A stretch of 34,430 nt of DNA, from NCBI GenBank assembly GCA_947168395.1, contig CAMVLT010000040.1, positions 1 to 34,430 on the forward strand. The letters run 5' to 3'. Positions within the stretch are counted from its first letter, which is position 1. Each line of letters opens with the position of its first letter. The position numbers and the translations under genes were made by a program. This document shows positions 7,018 to 15,960 of the stretch, in pieces. The DNA comes from an uncultured Prevotellaceae bacterium. Lineage in GTDB: Bacteria; Bacteroidota; Bacteroidia; Bacteroidales; Bacteroidaceae. Below the pieces are notes generated by a model. The model made no database searches. It was not told the DNA's origin and was given only the letters and a program-made list of their open reading frames with translations.

Positions 7018-10000
7018 ATCTCGTTGCTTAATTGTTTTTGTCTGAATTCAGTGGGAGTCATGCCATACTCGTTTTTGAAATTCATGGTAAAACTCTTGAC
7101 GGTGGTGAAACCTACGGCGTATGCAATTTCCGTGACCTGCATCTGAGAAGTCTCCAATAGTGCCCTTCCGCGCTTGATACGGATGGTGCGGATAAACTCT
7201 GCTGGTCCTTGTCCAGTAATGGCCATCAGTTTCTTGTAGAGTGTGGTACGTGCCATGCCCACCTCGGCAGCCATTGTCTCTACTGAGAATTCGGAATCGC
7301 TGATGTTCTTCTCAACCAGGGCGATGGCTTTCTTGATGAACTGTTCGTCCAGTGGCGTGATGGTAATCTCGCTGGGCTCAATGTTCATCTTCTGCCGGAA
7401 CTGCCTGTGGTTGTCCTGCTCCCAGTCGATGAACTTCTTCACACGCAGTCGCAATACCTCAATATTGAACGGCTTGGTCAGATAGTCATCGGCACCCAGT
7501 TGCAGTCCCTCTATTCGGCTGACATCGGTGGTGCGAGCCGTGAGCATGATAATGGGGATATGCGACAGGTTGATATCAGTCTTTACCCTGCGGCAGAGCT
7601 CGAAACCGTCAATGCCAGGCATCATCACGTCGCTGACAATGAGGTCTATCTGTTCGCGCTGCAATACGTCGAGCGCGGCTGCTCCGTCTGAGGCTGTGTG
7701 TACCCGATAATCCTCCTTCATGCAGCTGCTGATGAACGAAAGCATGTCCTGATTGTCATCGACAATAAGGATTGTCTTGAGGTTGTTTTCATCCTGACCA
7801 TTAATCATTGACGATTGACCATTAACCATTGACGATTGTTCCTTTCCGATGGGCAGTATAATCGTAAAAATGCTGCCTACGGGACTGTTGTCGCTGACGC
7901 TGATAGTGCCATGATGCAGGTGGACATAGTCGCTGGCAATGTGGAGACCGATGCCGCTGCCGGTCTGTGAACTGTCATTGCTGGCCGACTGATAGAAGCG
8001 TTTGAAGATGTTGGGCTTATCTTTGTCGGAAATGCCCTTGCCGGTGTCGGCCACGGCGATGATTATATGATTCTGTTCTTGGCGGAACGACAACGAGACG
8101 CTGCCACCTGCAGGTGTAAATTTCAGGGCATTCGAGAAGAGGTTGTATATTACCTTGTTTATTTTCTCGCGATCGTAGTCCATCAGGAAACTGTCGGCAT
8201 CGTGCTCGAAACTGAGGTGGATGCTGCGCTCTTCGGCATAGTCGCTAAAGGATACGAGTATGCTGTTCAGATGGTCAATGATGTCGCCACGCTGCACGTT
8301 CAGTGTCTCGCCACCCGCATCCAGGCGACGGAAGTCGAGCAGCGCGCTCACCTCCCTCAAAAGTTGCTGGGCATTCTTGTCGATATTCTTGAGTTGAGCC
8401 AGCAGATTGTCGGGCGTCTTTCCATCCGCCAGTTTTCTCATGATTTGTTCCAGCGGCGAGATGATGAGTGTCAACGGCGTTCGCAGGTCGTGGCTGATAT
8501 TGGTGAAGAACTGCAGCTTCATCTCCGTAATTTGTTCCATTTTCTGTCGCTCCATCAGTTGCCGTTGCCGCTCCACACGTTCCCGTTGTCGTTTGCGCAT
8601 GTTGCGCCACAACAGGTAGAGGACTCCCAAAACAAGAACGGCATACAGTATATACATGGGCACACTACGATAGAACGGTGGAGCCACGCTGATGCGCAGT
8701 TCCCTTGGTGTGCTCATACTTCCGTCCTCATGGCAAATGCACAGTTGCAGCGTGTAGTCGCCGGGAGGTAGGGCATGGAACGACACATAGTTGTGGTCAG
8801 TCATTGTCCAGTCGCTCATCAAGCCTGTCAGGCGGTAGGCATAGCGTATGCGCTGGACGTATTCCAGGCTACCTGAGAAGAATTTCACGGTCAAGTGGGC
8901 TGCATCGTGGCTAAGATTGACGGTAGTGGTCTGTTCGTTGAGCAGGCTGTCGCCCACGGCTATCTCGCTGATGACAAGATTACGCTCTTCGTGCCTGACG
9001 GCCATCAGTTGTCGAGGATGGATGCTCATATATCCTTCGGTTCCTCCCATCAGTATGTCACCTTGGGGAGAACATACCATTGCGTCACCGTTGAAATAGA
9101 ATTGCGGCATGCCGGATGACAATTGATAATTGACAATTGACAATTGATAATGGCTGTCTGCCTGACGCTTGGGCTGAATAGCCACCACACTTCCACTGGT
9201 AGTGCAAACCCAGTACGACCCATTGCTGTCTTGGGTCATACCTTTGATGATATCGTCCGTGCGGCGGATGTAGTAGAGCGTATCCCGTTTCGTGTCGAAG
9301 ATGGTGATGCCGTCGGGGTGGGTGAGCAGCATCATTCCTTGCTGCCGGTCGGCCTTTACGTCCGTCACCATCTGGCTCATCCACTGTTGCGTGCCTTTTT
9401 GGTTGCCGAAGGCCACGCTGCACTTGCCATTCTTGAGGTTATAGTTCCACAGGCCATATACCGACCCCAGATGCATGGTGCTTGCACCATCGTAGCGGAT
9501 AGCGTTGGCATGGATGTCGTCACCGCTGTCGTTGGTCACTACACGTGTGGTTTCGTCTTTAGGGTCGAAGATGACGGTCTTGCCTATTGGTGACGACGTC
9601 CAGATGTTCCCCTTGTCGTCACGTGCCAGTGTCCACACATATTCTGACGGGAATGTCCCTTCGTCTACGGCATACCGTTTCCAATGACTGGCGTCAGGTA
9701 GATAGTAGAGTCCCTGGTTGTATGTACCTGCCCACATGCCCCCAGCTTCGTCGCTGAGCAGGGCCATCACGGTGATGTTGGGCAATGATGTCTTTACTAT
9801 GGCGCCGTCGGGCTTCTCGATATAGACGCCATCGCCATCGGTGCCCATCCACAGGTTACCCTCCGTGTCGTAAGCCATAGCCAGAATATCGCCACACTGT
9901 AGCGCGTGGGTCTGCATGGTGTTGTTGGCGTCGCTGGTGTAGGAGATACCCGTTTTCATGTGTCCCACCCAGATGGTGCCGTCGCGGTCGACAGCTAAGC

Positions 10001-10988
10001 AGGTGGCATTGTCAGACGCTAAGGAGAGCAAATTGTCACGTTGGTGACGCATGGTCGTAATGTTGCCAGTCTTCTTATTGTAGGCGAACATCCCTTTCTG
10101 GTCGGTGGCTATCCAGACGTTGCCCCGCTGGTCGTCCATTATATGGCGGATGGCATTGTTCTGCGAGGCTTCCATCGTCTGTGGCAGTTGCACCATTTCC
10201 TTTACGCAGCGTCCGCCGACGATGTATCGGCAGATGTGCTCCTCTCGTGTGCTGTACACCCATAGTGTACCGTCGGCATCGGCCATCAGGCTGTGTTCAC
10301 CCATCGAATGCTGCATGGCGTCGGGCAACGGCTGACGCTGTAACTCGCCCGTGCTACTGACAAAGTGCCACACGGCGTGGCTGGCGCTGACATAGAGACC
10401 GTCCGACATTTCAGCCACTACATTCGCCGACTTACCAGGCAGCGACAGCTGCGTCTTCCAGGTCTTCAACTCCTTGGTGTGGCAGTCGTAGCGACAGATG
10501 CAGTCCTCGGAGAGTACCCACAGGGCACCCTTGTTGCCCACCTTTACCTTGTAACGGCCTTCACACGGTATGCCGATGCTGCTTAACAGTTCCTTGGCCG
10601 AGCCACAGAACCGTGCCGTCTTGGTATCGTACAGATAATAGGAGCCACTCTCACACTCAATCCAGAGTCGTCCTTCGGCATCTTCCTCTATCGATGTCAC
10701 GGGGTTGTTGAACACTTCGTATAATTGCGGGTCGTGACTCTCAGGAAAACAGGTTTTCACCTCATGCCCGTCGTAACGGTTCAGCCCCAAGGAAGTGCCT
10801 ATCCACAGGTAGCCGTGACTGTCGGTCAGCAGACTTGTCACCGAGTTGCTGCGTAGGCCGTCACGTATACCCAGCGTGTGGAACGCCGTCTCTCCTGTTG
10901 GCTTTTGTCTTGCAAGCGCCCAGAGACCGAGGGGTGATACGGTCATCTGGGCGATGCAGAACGCCAGAAAGATGAATAATCTTCTCAC
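7014..10988 (-). CDS. Hybrid two-component system sensor/regulator (HTCS)
   Basis: 1324 residues, a one-protein phosphorelay typical of Bacteroidetes polysaccharide loci. Signal sequence about 1-26; periplasmic beta-propeller repeats (Reg_prop style, e.g. GYLWIGTSLGLNRY 59-72, GNLWMGTDGDGV 377-388) to about 655; Y_Y_Y domain about 690-770; membrane segment 777-795; HisKA with phospho-acceptor H833 (NISHDLRTPLT); HATPase with N953 and DTGKG 981-985; receiver 1072-1185 with D1120 and K1172; AraC-type HTH 1220-1318. The start is GTG at 10988: it gives the signal peptide and lies four bases after a -7 box. The propeller likely binds an oligosaccharide and the HTH activates glycan genes. Two in-frame 7-residue repeat insertions occur, in the last propeller part (about 614-624) and in the kinase-receiver linker (about 1051-1065). 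Confidence 0.95.
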   Translation of the reverse strand: MRRLFIFLAFCIAQMTVSPLGLWALARQKPTGETAFHTLGIRDGLRSNSVTSLLTDSHGYLWIGTSLGLNRYDGHEVKTCFPESHDPQLYEVFNNPVTSIEEDAEGRLWIECESGSYYLYDTKTARFCGSAKELLSSIGIPCEGRYKVKVGNKGALWVLSEDCICRYDCHTKELKTWKTQLSLPGKSANVVAEMSDGLYVSASHAVWHFVSSTGELQRQPLPDAMQHSMGEHSLMADADGTLWVYSTREEHICRYIVGGRCVKEMVQLPQTMEASQNNAIRHIMDDQRGNVWIATDQKGMFAYNKKTGNITTMRHQRDNLLSLASDNATCLAVDRDGTIWVGHMKTGISYTSDANNTMQTHALQCGDILAMAYDTEGNLWMGTDGDGVYIEKPDGAIVKTSLPNITVMALLSDEAGGMWAGTYNQGLYYLPDASHWKRYAVDEGTFPSEYVWTLARDDKGNIWTSSPIGKTVIFDPKDETTRVVTNDSGDDIHANAIRYDGASTMHLGSVYGLWNYNLKNGKCSVAFGNQKGTQQWMSQMVTDVKADRQQGMMLLTHPDGITIFDTKRDTLYYIRRTDDIIKGMTQDSNGSYWVCTTSGSVVAIQPKRQADSHYQLSIVNYQLSSGMPQFYFNGDAMVCSPQGDILMGGTEGYMSIHPRQLMAVRHEERNLVISEIAVGDSLLNEQTTTVNLSHDAAHLTVKFFSGSLEYVQRIRYAYRLTGLMSDWTMTDHNYVSFHALPPGDYTLQLCICHEDGSMSTPRELRISVAPPFYRSVPMYILYAVLVLGVLYLLWRNMRKRQRERVERQRQLMERQKMEQITEMKLQFFTNISHDLRTPLTLIISPLEQIMRKLADGKTPDNLLAQLKNIDKNAQQLLREVSALLDFRRLDAGGETLNVQRGDIIDHLNSILVSFSDYAEERSIHLSFEHDADSFLMDYDREKINKVIYNLFSNALKFTPAGGSVSLSFRQEQNHIIIAVADTGKGISDKDKPNIFKRFYQSASNDSSQTGSGIGLHIASDYVHLHHGTISVSDNSPVGSIFTIILPIGKEQSSMVNGQSSMINGQDENNLKTILIVDDNQDMLSFISSCMKEDYRVHTASDGAAALDVLQREQIDLIVSDVMMPGIDGFELCRRVKTDINLSHIPIIMLTARTTDVSRIEGLQLGADDYLTKPFNIEVLRLRVKKFIDWEQDNHRQFRQKMNIEPSEITITPLDEQFIKKAIALVEKNISDSEFSVETMAAEVGMARTTLYKKLMAITGQGPAEFIRTIRIKRGRALLETSQMQVTEIAYAVGFTTVKSFTMNFKNEYGMTPTEFRQKQLSNEI
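7796..7837 (-). repeat. 21-bp tandem repeat inside the HTCS gene (kinase-receiver linker)
   Basis: Two 21-bp units, 7796-7816 and 7817-7837, differ at one base. On the coding strand they encode the heptad S-S-M-[V/I]-N-G-Q twice, at about residues 1051-1065, between the HATPase and receiver domains. Such heptad-encoding repeats recur in Bacteroidetes genomes in linkers and spacers. The reading frame is kept because the unit is 21 bp. Confidence 0.7.
9118..9151 (-). repeat. CAATTGATAATTGA-type tandem repeat inside the HTCS gene
   Basis: Repeated CAATTGATAATTGA/CAATTGACAATTGA words encode YQLSIVNYQLS at about residues 614-624 of the HTCS, near the end of the propeller. The element is partly palindromic. 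It is unrelated in sequence to the 7796-7837 repeat but also encodes a seven-residue periodic peptide. Confidence 0.6.
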
Positions 10989-10992
10989 GTTG

Positions 10993-11000
10993 CAAAGATA
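10993..11000 (-). promoter_or_regulatory. -7 box TATCTTTG of the HTCS gene, four bases before its GTG
   Basis: On the minus strand TATCTTTG is followed by CAAC and then the GTG start at 10988. No clear TTTG element is seen 19-20 bp upstream. With the usual spacing, transcription would begin at or next to the start codon, giving a leaderless mRNA. The box lies in the 35-base gap after the upstream gene's stop. Confidence 0.5.
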
Positions 11001-11023
11001 CTACTTTTTCTAAGAACAGCAGC

Positions 11024-14000
11024 TTATTTCACATATTTTTTTCCATTCCTGATGTATATGCCTCGGCCCGCAGGATTCTTCCTCTTGATACCCATTAGGT
11101 CGTACACATCATTATCTGTTGTCATTTGCCCACCGTCGACTGACTTGATGCCAGTGGCGTCAAGACTGACGCAGTAGAGTCGGAAATTGTCCAGCTTGTA
11201 ACGGCCTGTGCAGTCCCACCAGTTGTCCTCATAGCTGCGGTTCATGGCCTCCTTGTTGTTGTCGGTACGCACGCCCAGTTCAAGCACCTCATCTTTGCCG
11301 ATGGTCGCTTCGACGGTCAGTGTCGACATATTACCCATGTCACCCGAGGCTCCTGTCTCGTTGGTGTTCACCTCGTCGTAGCCGGCAAAGGTGCGCGACT
11401 GTTCCTCTGGATGCAGACGGTCCAATTCCGAGGCAATATAGTATTCCTCCTTGCCGTAATACTGCACGTTGTTGTTCACTATCAGGCGCTGGCCCGTCAG
11501 CCGCGAGCAGCCTCCGTCGTAGGTTACGTTCATGTCGACGGTTACCTTATAGGTTCCTGCGGGTAGTCCGCTGACGCGCTGATAGAGGTAGGCGTCAGGC
11601 ACAGGGGCCGAGAGCAGGCAGTAGGAGTGGGTGCCGTCGGTAGTGAAGGCATTGTCCTCGATGGCTGTCCAACTGTTGATGCCGGCATCTGTCAGTTCCT
11701 GGGCACTGTGGCACTCCTTGCCTTCAATGCGCATCGTCCATCCGTAAGGCACCGTGTGGGCGGCATTACCTACTGAAACGTCATTGCCGTAAGTGTTTTC
11801 GAAGCTTGGGTTGGCCAGCAGGCTTGTGATGTCATCGCCAGCCTTGATGCCGCCGCCAATCTTCGCCTCAGCCATCAAAGCCTCCATTTGCTCAATGGTG
11901 GATGCTATGGCTGCAGTCTCGAGTGACGGATAGTCCAACTGGTAGTCGGCCCAGGTCGTGTCGTAGAGTGCCTGCAGCTGCTGTCCGGCTTCAGTGGCGG
12001 CAGCCTGCTGGTCATCCAGCGTTTCCTTTGCAATCATAAGCACAGCGTCCAGTCGTGCATACTCCTTGATGCTGACGGCAGCCTGGTCTATCAGCACCAG
12101 GATGGCGGTGGCAGCATCGTTCACGTCGTCGAACTTCGGATTACTGTCGGCCAGCAGCGCATCACCCGTAGCCTTAGCCTCTTCCAGCGCCTTGCGGATA
12201 CTGCCTTCCATCTTCTGCTGCAGCGGTTCTTCGGCTTGTGCCATTGCATTCTTCAGGTTGTTGGTAGCTTCCTCCATATCAGCACCCACGTAGTAGAGGC
12301 GCAGGTTCCTGAAACAGTTCCAGAAGCCGTTTGAGGAACAGTCGAACTCCACCTTCAGCTGATGGTCGGTAACCGTAGCTTCCACCACATTATTATATAG
12401 TCCCAGTTCGAAGAACTTTAACGCCACGCTAGCATCGTTGGGCACATAATAGTTGTTGGCATGATAACCCTCTTCAATGTCGGTCTTTCCGCAGGCAAAC
12501 ACGTTGTGGATAGTCACCTCGCTGTCGTTCAGGCGCACCTTCGAGTTCACCTTGTACGTGGGACTTCCGTCGCCTTCGTTCCAGTCGCTCTCCGACTGTG
12601 TCCAGTCCCACGAGCACCACTGGAAGCCTTGTACTTCCAAGCGGTACTTACCGTTGGGCACGTTCTCCACTACCTGTTCTGCCTTCCAGTCGCACCACCA
12701 GCGTTCCATTATCTGCTTGCCAGGGTCTATACTGAAGTCGTTCAGGGTAGCCTTCCATCCGCCCACGCCGTCGAAGCGTCCGTTCACCAGCAAGTTGGTC
12801 ACATCCTGGCCAGCGGCAATGATGGAGTTTTTAGCCTTGTCAATCAGTATAGGCAGTTGTTCCATGATTTCCGCAATCTGTGCGTTGTCGAAGGCATGGC
12901 TCTTCACCTTCTCCTCCAGCTCGTTTTCCTCAATATAGTCGGCCAGCTCGAACATGGCGTCAGATTCGCCGGAAACGAGCGTCGACCACGCTTTCTCGAT
13001 AAGTTCTGCCAGTTCCGCGTAGGCCTCTTTGTTCTTGATGGCCGTTTCGTAGTCGGCCAGGAAGCTGGCAAAGTGAGCCTCCTGTGCTTCTGTGTCGTTG
13101 CCGCCCAACAGTTCGTTGGCCTTACTGATGTCGGCTTTGAGCTGATCGATGTATCCACCGTAGATGACGGCCTCTTCAATGAGAGCCTGACTATTGGCTA
13201 CAATCGTGTTCAGCCGCTCCGTCACGGGTTTGTCGCCAAGATAGTCCAGTTTGAAGTCGTAGATGACGCACTGGCCCACATTGGTTCCCTCGAACATGAT
13301 GCCCACCTCGGCCTCGCCGCTGCGGGTCTCGAAGGTCACCTCGGCCAGTCCGCGCCACCAGCCAGTATCGGGAAGGGGTTCGCGGAAGAGTTTGTCGCCC
13401 ACTTTGGCATAGATATAGGCACCCTTTACAGGGTCGCCATCCTCGCCCGTGTGTCGAATCCAGATGCCATAGTTGCTGAACTTGTACTTGCCCTCGGGCA
13501 GGTTGCTGAGCTGTTGGTAAACCTTGTTGTCGCCAAAGGCTCCGCCAGCCCATGAGCCAAGCACCTTGTTGTCGGCATAGAAGCCCTGGGAATCCGACTC
13601 GCCCATGCCGCAGAAACTGGCGGGCACCATCGTCCAGCCTGGCACGTCGTGGCCGTCGTTTACCCAGTTCTCTGTCAGGTCTGGGTTGCGCATGTATTTC
13701 CATGTCACGTCAACGGGCTTTCCTTCTGAGGCATTCTTCATGCGCAGTTCGAAGAGCACTTCATCCACGCTGGCGATGGCAGCATCGTAGTCGGCCTTGC
13801 CGGCAGCCGCATTGTTGTAGACAGTCAGGAGGGCACCGACATCGTAGCCGTCGTCTTGTAACTCGCTCATGACGCGGTGAAGCTCCAATTTACTATTGAA
13901 GGCACCGTAATCAGCTTCGGCAATGATATACCAGTCTATAGCACCCTCGTCAGCCTTCAGCACAGGTGCCAATGCCCACCGTTCGTAGCTGAGGCCCATC

Positions 14001-14407
14001 CACGTGTCGGGATACTGCTCCCACGTAAAGTCGCCATCGGTCTTCGAAGGCCTGATACGGTAACAGCCATTCATCTGCTGTTCTATGTACCACGTCGTGT
14101 TGCTGTCGCTGGCACCGCCGTTGCACTCTACAAAGTCGAGGTCAGCAAGGAGATAGCCCAAGCTACACTCCATCATCCATTCACTACCCAGCATCGAGAA
14201 GGCAAATGGCGTTCCGTTGGCATCGAGCGACGCTTGAATTCCCGACTGACCGACGAACTGCTCGGCGTAATGATTGTAGAGGTAGTAACTCTGTCCGGCG
14301 GCGGGTGTACATTCGGGAGGCACGGGTTTCTCCCATTCCGCAGCACAGACATGCAAGAAAGTTGCCCATAACAGGACAACGAGGCAAAGTGTTCTGGTTT
14401 GTTTCAT
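11024..14407 (-). CDS. Large secreted multi-domain carbohydrate-binding-like protein with GKK tail
   Basis: 1127 residues from the ATG at 14407, which gives a signal peptide (about 1-23, ending VCAAEW). The longer frame to 14920 crosses the promoter and is rejected. No catalytic motif was recognised. Layout: an N-terminal domain (24-180, with YYLYNHYAEQFVG); three jelly-roll-like modules at about 233-392, 537-708 and 859-1082, each with a 'NP/NG...F....GW' opening (e.g. LLVNGRFDGVGGW 539-551, LLANPSFENTYGN 863-875) and a closing 'F+LYYVG/LYCV' strand; helical spacers at about 397-535 and 710-850. The tail VYDLMGIKRKNPAGRGIYIR (1101-1120) plus NGKKYVK resembles a type IX-like sorting signal. 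Probably a surface glycan-binding or adhesion protein next to the HTCS; the function is inferred from modules and context only. Confidence 0.7.
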   Translation of the reverse strand: MKQTRTLCLVVLLWATFLHVCAAEWEKPVPPECTPAAGQSYYLYNHYAEQFVGQSGIQASLDANGTPFAFSMLGSEWMMECSLGYLLADLDFVECNGGASDSNTTWYIEQQMNGCYRIRPSKTDGDFTWEQYPDTWMGLSYERWALAPVLKADEGAIDWYIIAEADYGAFNSKLELHRVMSELQDDGYDVGALLTVYNNAAAGKADYDAAIASVDEVLFELRMKNASEGKPVDVTWKYMRNPDLTENWVNDGHDVPGWTMVPASFCGMGESDSQGFYADNKVLGSWAGGAFGDNKVYQQLSNLPEGKYKFSNYGIWIRHTGEDGDPVKGAYIYAKVGDKLFREPLPDTGWWRGLAEVTFETRSGEAEVGIMFEGTNVGQCVIYDFKLDYLGDKPVTERLNTIVANSQALIEEAVIYGGYIDQLKADISKANELLGGNDTEAQEAHFASFLADYETAIKNKEAYAELAELIEKAWSTLVSGESDAMFELADYIEENELEEKVKSHAFDNAQIAEIMEQLPILIDKAKNSIIAAGQDVTNLLVNGRFDGVGGWKATLNDFSIDPGKQIMERWWCDWKAEQVVENVPNGKYRLEVQGFQWCSWDWTQSESDWNEGDGSPTYKVNSKVRLNDSEVTIHNVFACGKTDIEEGYHANNYYVPNDASVALKFFELGLYNNVVEATVTDHQLKVEFDCSSNGFWNCFRNLRLYYVGADMEEATNNLKNAMAQAEEPLQQKMEGSIRKALEEAKATGDALLADSNPKFDDVNDAATAILVLIDQAAVSIKEYARLDAVLMIAKETLDDQQAAATEAGQQLQALYDTTWADYQLDYPSLETAAIASTIEQMEALMAEAKIGGGIKAGDDITSLLANPSFENTYGNDVSVGNAAHTVPYGWTMRIEGKECHSAQELTDAGINSWTAIEDNAFTTDGTHSYCLLSAPVPDAYLYQRVSGLPAGTYKVTVDMNVTYDGGCSRLTGQRLIVNNNVQYYGKEEYYIASELDRLHPEEQSRTFAGYDEVNTNETGASGDMGNMSTLTVEATIGKDEVLELGVRTDNNKEAMNRSYEDNWWDCTGRYKLDNFRLYCVSLDATGIKSVDGGQMTTDNDVYDLMGIKRKNPAGRGIYIRNGKKYVK

Positions 14408-14440
14408 AACATTTTTGATTAATAGTAAATATTGCGTCGG

Positions 14441-14448
14441 CAAAGTTA
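14441..14448 (-). promoter_or_regulatory. -7 box TAACTTTG for the 1127-residue protein gene
   Basis: On the minus strand TAACTTTG lies 33 bases before the ATG at 14407. No clear -33 TTTG is visible at the normal distance. It supports the shorter start and shares the 214-base divergent region with the GH5 promoter. Confidence 0.5.
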
Positions 14449-14586
14449 CGGTTTTTCCCTTTCCCTTCAGCGTCATCATGTTTCCGATAGGCGAAAATAT
14501 GTTTCGTTGCATGCAAAAACGATGTTCGGGAAACAATTTTTCCCCTTTCTTGAACACCGTTTCCCCTCTCTTCAGGAAAAAAACAC

Positions 14587-14594
14587 TATCTTTG
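14587..14594 (+). promoter_or_regulatory. -7 box TATCTTTG for the GH5-GH29 operon
   Basis: TATCTTTG ends 27 bases before the GH5 ATG at 14622. The -33 element is weak or absent (no TTTG 19-20 bp upstream), as would fit an activated promoter. The leader AAAAGTAAAAACAAAAAGAC is A-rich with no Shine-Dalgarno sequence. Confidence 0.55.
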
Positions 14595-14621
14595 CAGCAG
14601 AAAAGTAAAAACAAAAAGACA

Positions 14622-15950
14622 ATGAAGAATCTGCGACAATTTTGTTTGACGTTTGTCATTTCCCTTCTATCGGTATGCAACACCGTGGCGCAACAGCCCA
14701 CCGCTATGGAGCTGGCCGCCGATATGTATCCGGGCTGGAACCTCGGCAACACCATGGAGCCTGGCCCCTGCAACTGGATAAGCAACCCCATTGACTGGGA
14801 GACGGCCTGGCAGGGCTCGAAGACCACGCAGCAGATCATCGACTTCGTCAAGGCCCAGGGTTTCCGTTCCGTGCGCATACCTTGCTCTTGGTATGTGCAT
14901 AGCGACGCGAACCACAACATCGACCCCCTTTGGCTCGACCGCGTGCAGCAGGTTGTAGACTACTGCATCAACGACAGCCTCTACGTCGTGCTGAACGATC
15001 ACTACGACAACGGATGGATTGAACGCTCGTTTGCCGACCGTACGGAGCAGTCGGTCAACAAGAACCGTGCAATCCAAGGTATGCTGTGGAAGCAGATTGC
15101 CAACCGGTTCCGTGACTACGACCACCACCTGATGTTTGCGGGCATGAACGAGCCCGATGCCGCTGGCGACAACAGCAAGGACAAGGCTGGTGACATAGCC
15201 ACGCTCATCAGCTACCAGCAGGCTTTTGTCAACGCTGTGCGGCAGACGGGCGGCAATAATGCCCACCGCGTGCTCGTGGTGCAGTCGCCCTCAACCAGCA
15301 TCGACCTGGCCACCAACTACGATGTGATGCCGCAGGATAACGTGCCCAATGCCATGATGCTCGAGGTGCACTTCTATTCGCCCTACAACTTCACGATGAT
15401 GACCAAGGACGAGTCGTGGGGCAACCAGGCTTACTATTGGGGCGCAGGCAATCACTTCAGCGGCTCGAAGCACAACGTCACATGGGGCGAGGAGGCCTAC
15501 ATGCAGAGCCAGATGCGCCAGATGCGCCAGAAATACACCTCGAAGGGCATTCCCGTCATCATGGGCGAATTCGGCACCCTGTGGCGCACCATGCCCGAGG
15601 GCGAGAGCCAGGAGAAGCACGATGCTAGTATCTACTCCTGGTACTACACGCTGTGCCGCTATGCCGTCTACAACGGCGTTGTGCCCTTCGTCTGGGACAC
15701 CAACGCCTGCCAGCGTCCCTCGATGGACGTGCTGAACCGCAAGACGCTGACCGTCTTCAACCAACTGGCTCTCGACGGCATCATCCAGGGCTGCGCCTCC
15801 GTGAAGTGGCCTGTTACCACCGGCATCCCTGCCATCCAACAATCGTCATTCACCAACGACCATGCAGTCTACGACCTGCAAGGACGTCTGCTGGCCAAAG
15901 TTCCCCATCGGGGATTATTCATTACAAACGGGAAGAAGTACATCAAATAA
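14622..15950 (+). CDS. GH5 endo-beta-glucanase (cellulase/xyloglucanase type)
   Basis: 442 residues from the ATG at 14622, giving signal peptide 1-23 (cleavage after TVA). The (beta/alpha)8 barrel shows GWNLGNT (38-44), GFRSVRIPCSW (80-90), HYDNGW, MNEP with acid/base E177, and IMGEFG with nucleophile E316. The GWNLGNT block resembles subfamily 4 endoglucanases, which cut cellulose, xyloglucan or mixed-linkage glucan; subfamily assignment is tentative. After the barrel the protein ends with AVYDLQGRLLAKVPHRGLFI then TNGKKYIK, the same tail type as two other secreted proteins here. The fucosidase gene follows after 10 bases and has an almost identical signal peptide. Confidence 0.9.
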   Translation: MKNLRQFCLTFVISLLSVCNTVAQQPTAMELAADMYPGWNLGNTMEPGPCNWISNPIDWETAWQGSKTTQQIIDFVKAQGFRSVRIPCSWYVHSDANHNIDPLWLDRVQQVVDYCINDSLYVVLNDHYDNGWIERSFADRTEQSVNKNRAIQGMLWKQIANRFRDYDHHLMFAGMNEPDAAGDNSKDKAGDIATLISYQQAFVNAVRQTGGNNAHRVLVVQSPSTSIDLATNYDVMPQDNVPNAMMLEVHFYSPYNFTMMTKDESWGNQAYYWGAGNHFSGSKHNVTWGEEAYMQSQMRQMRQKYTSKGIPVIMGEFGTLWRTMPEGESQEKHDASIYSWYYTLCRYAVYNGVVPFVWDTNACQRPSMDVLNRKTLTVFNQLALDGIIQGCASVKWPVTTGIPAIQQSSFTNDHAVYDLQGRLLAKVPHRGLFITNGKKYIK

Positions 15951-15960
15951 CAGGAAGACT

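Noticed and set aside
8067..8771. Plus-strand open frame opposite the HTCS kinase region
   Set aside because: Mirror of the histidine kinase/Y_Y_Y coding sequence; no features of its own.
12461..13555. Long plus-strand open frame (364 codons) opposite the 1127-residue protein
   Set aside because: It is antisense to a gene with signal peptide, domains and tail; its translation is valine/leucine/histidine-rich with no motif, as expected of a mirror frame in GC-rich DNA.
14408..14920. Extended N-terminus of the 1127-residue protein up to 14920
   Set aside because: It would overlap the divergent GH5 promoter and gene and hide a good signal peptide starting at 14407.
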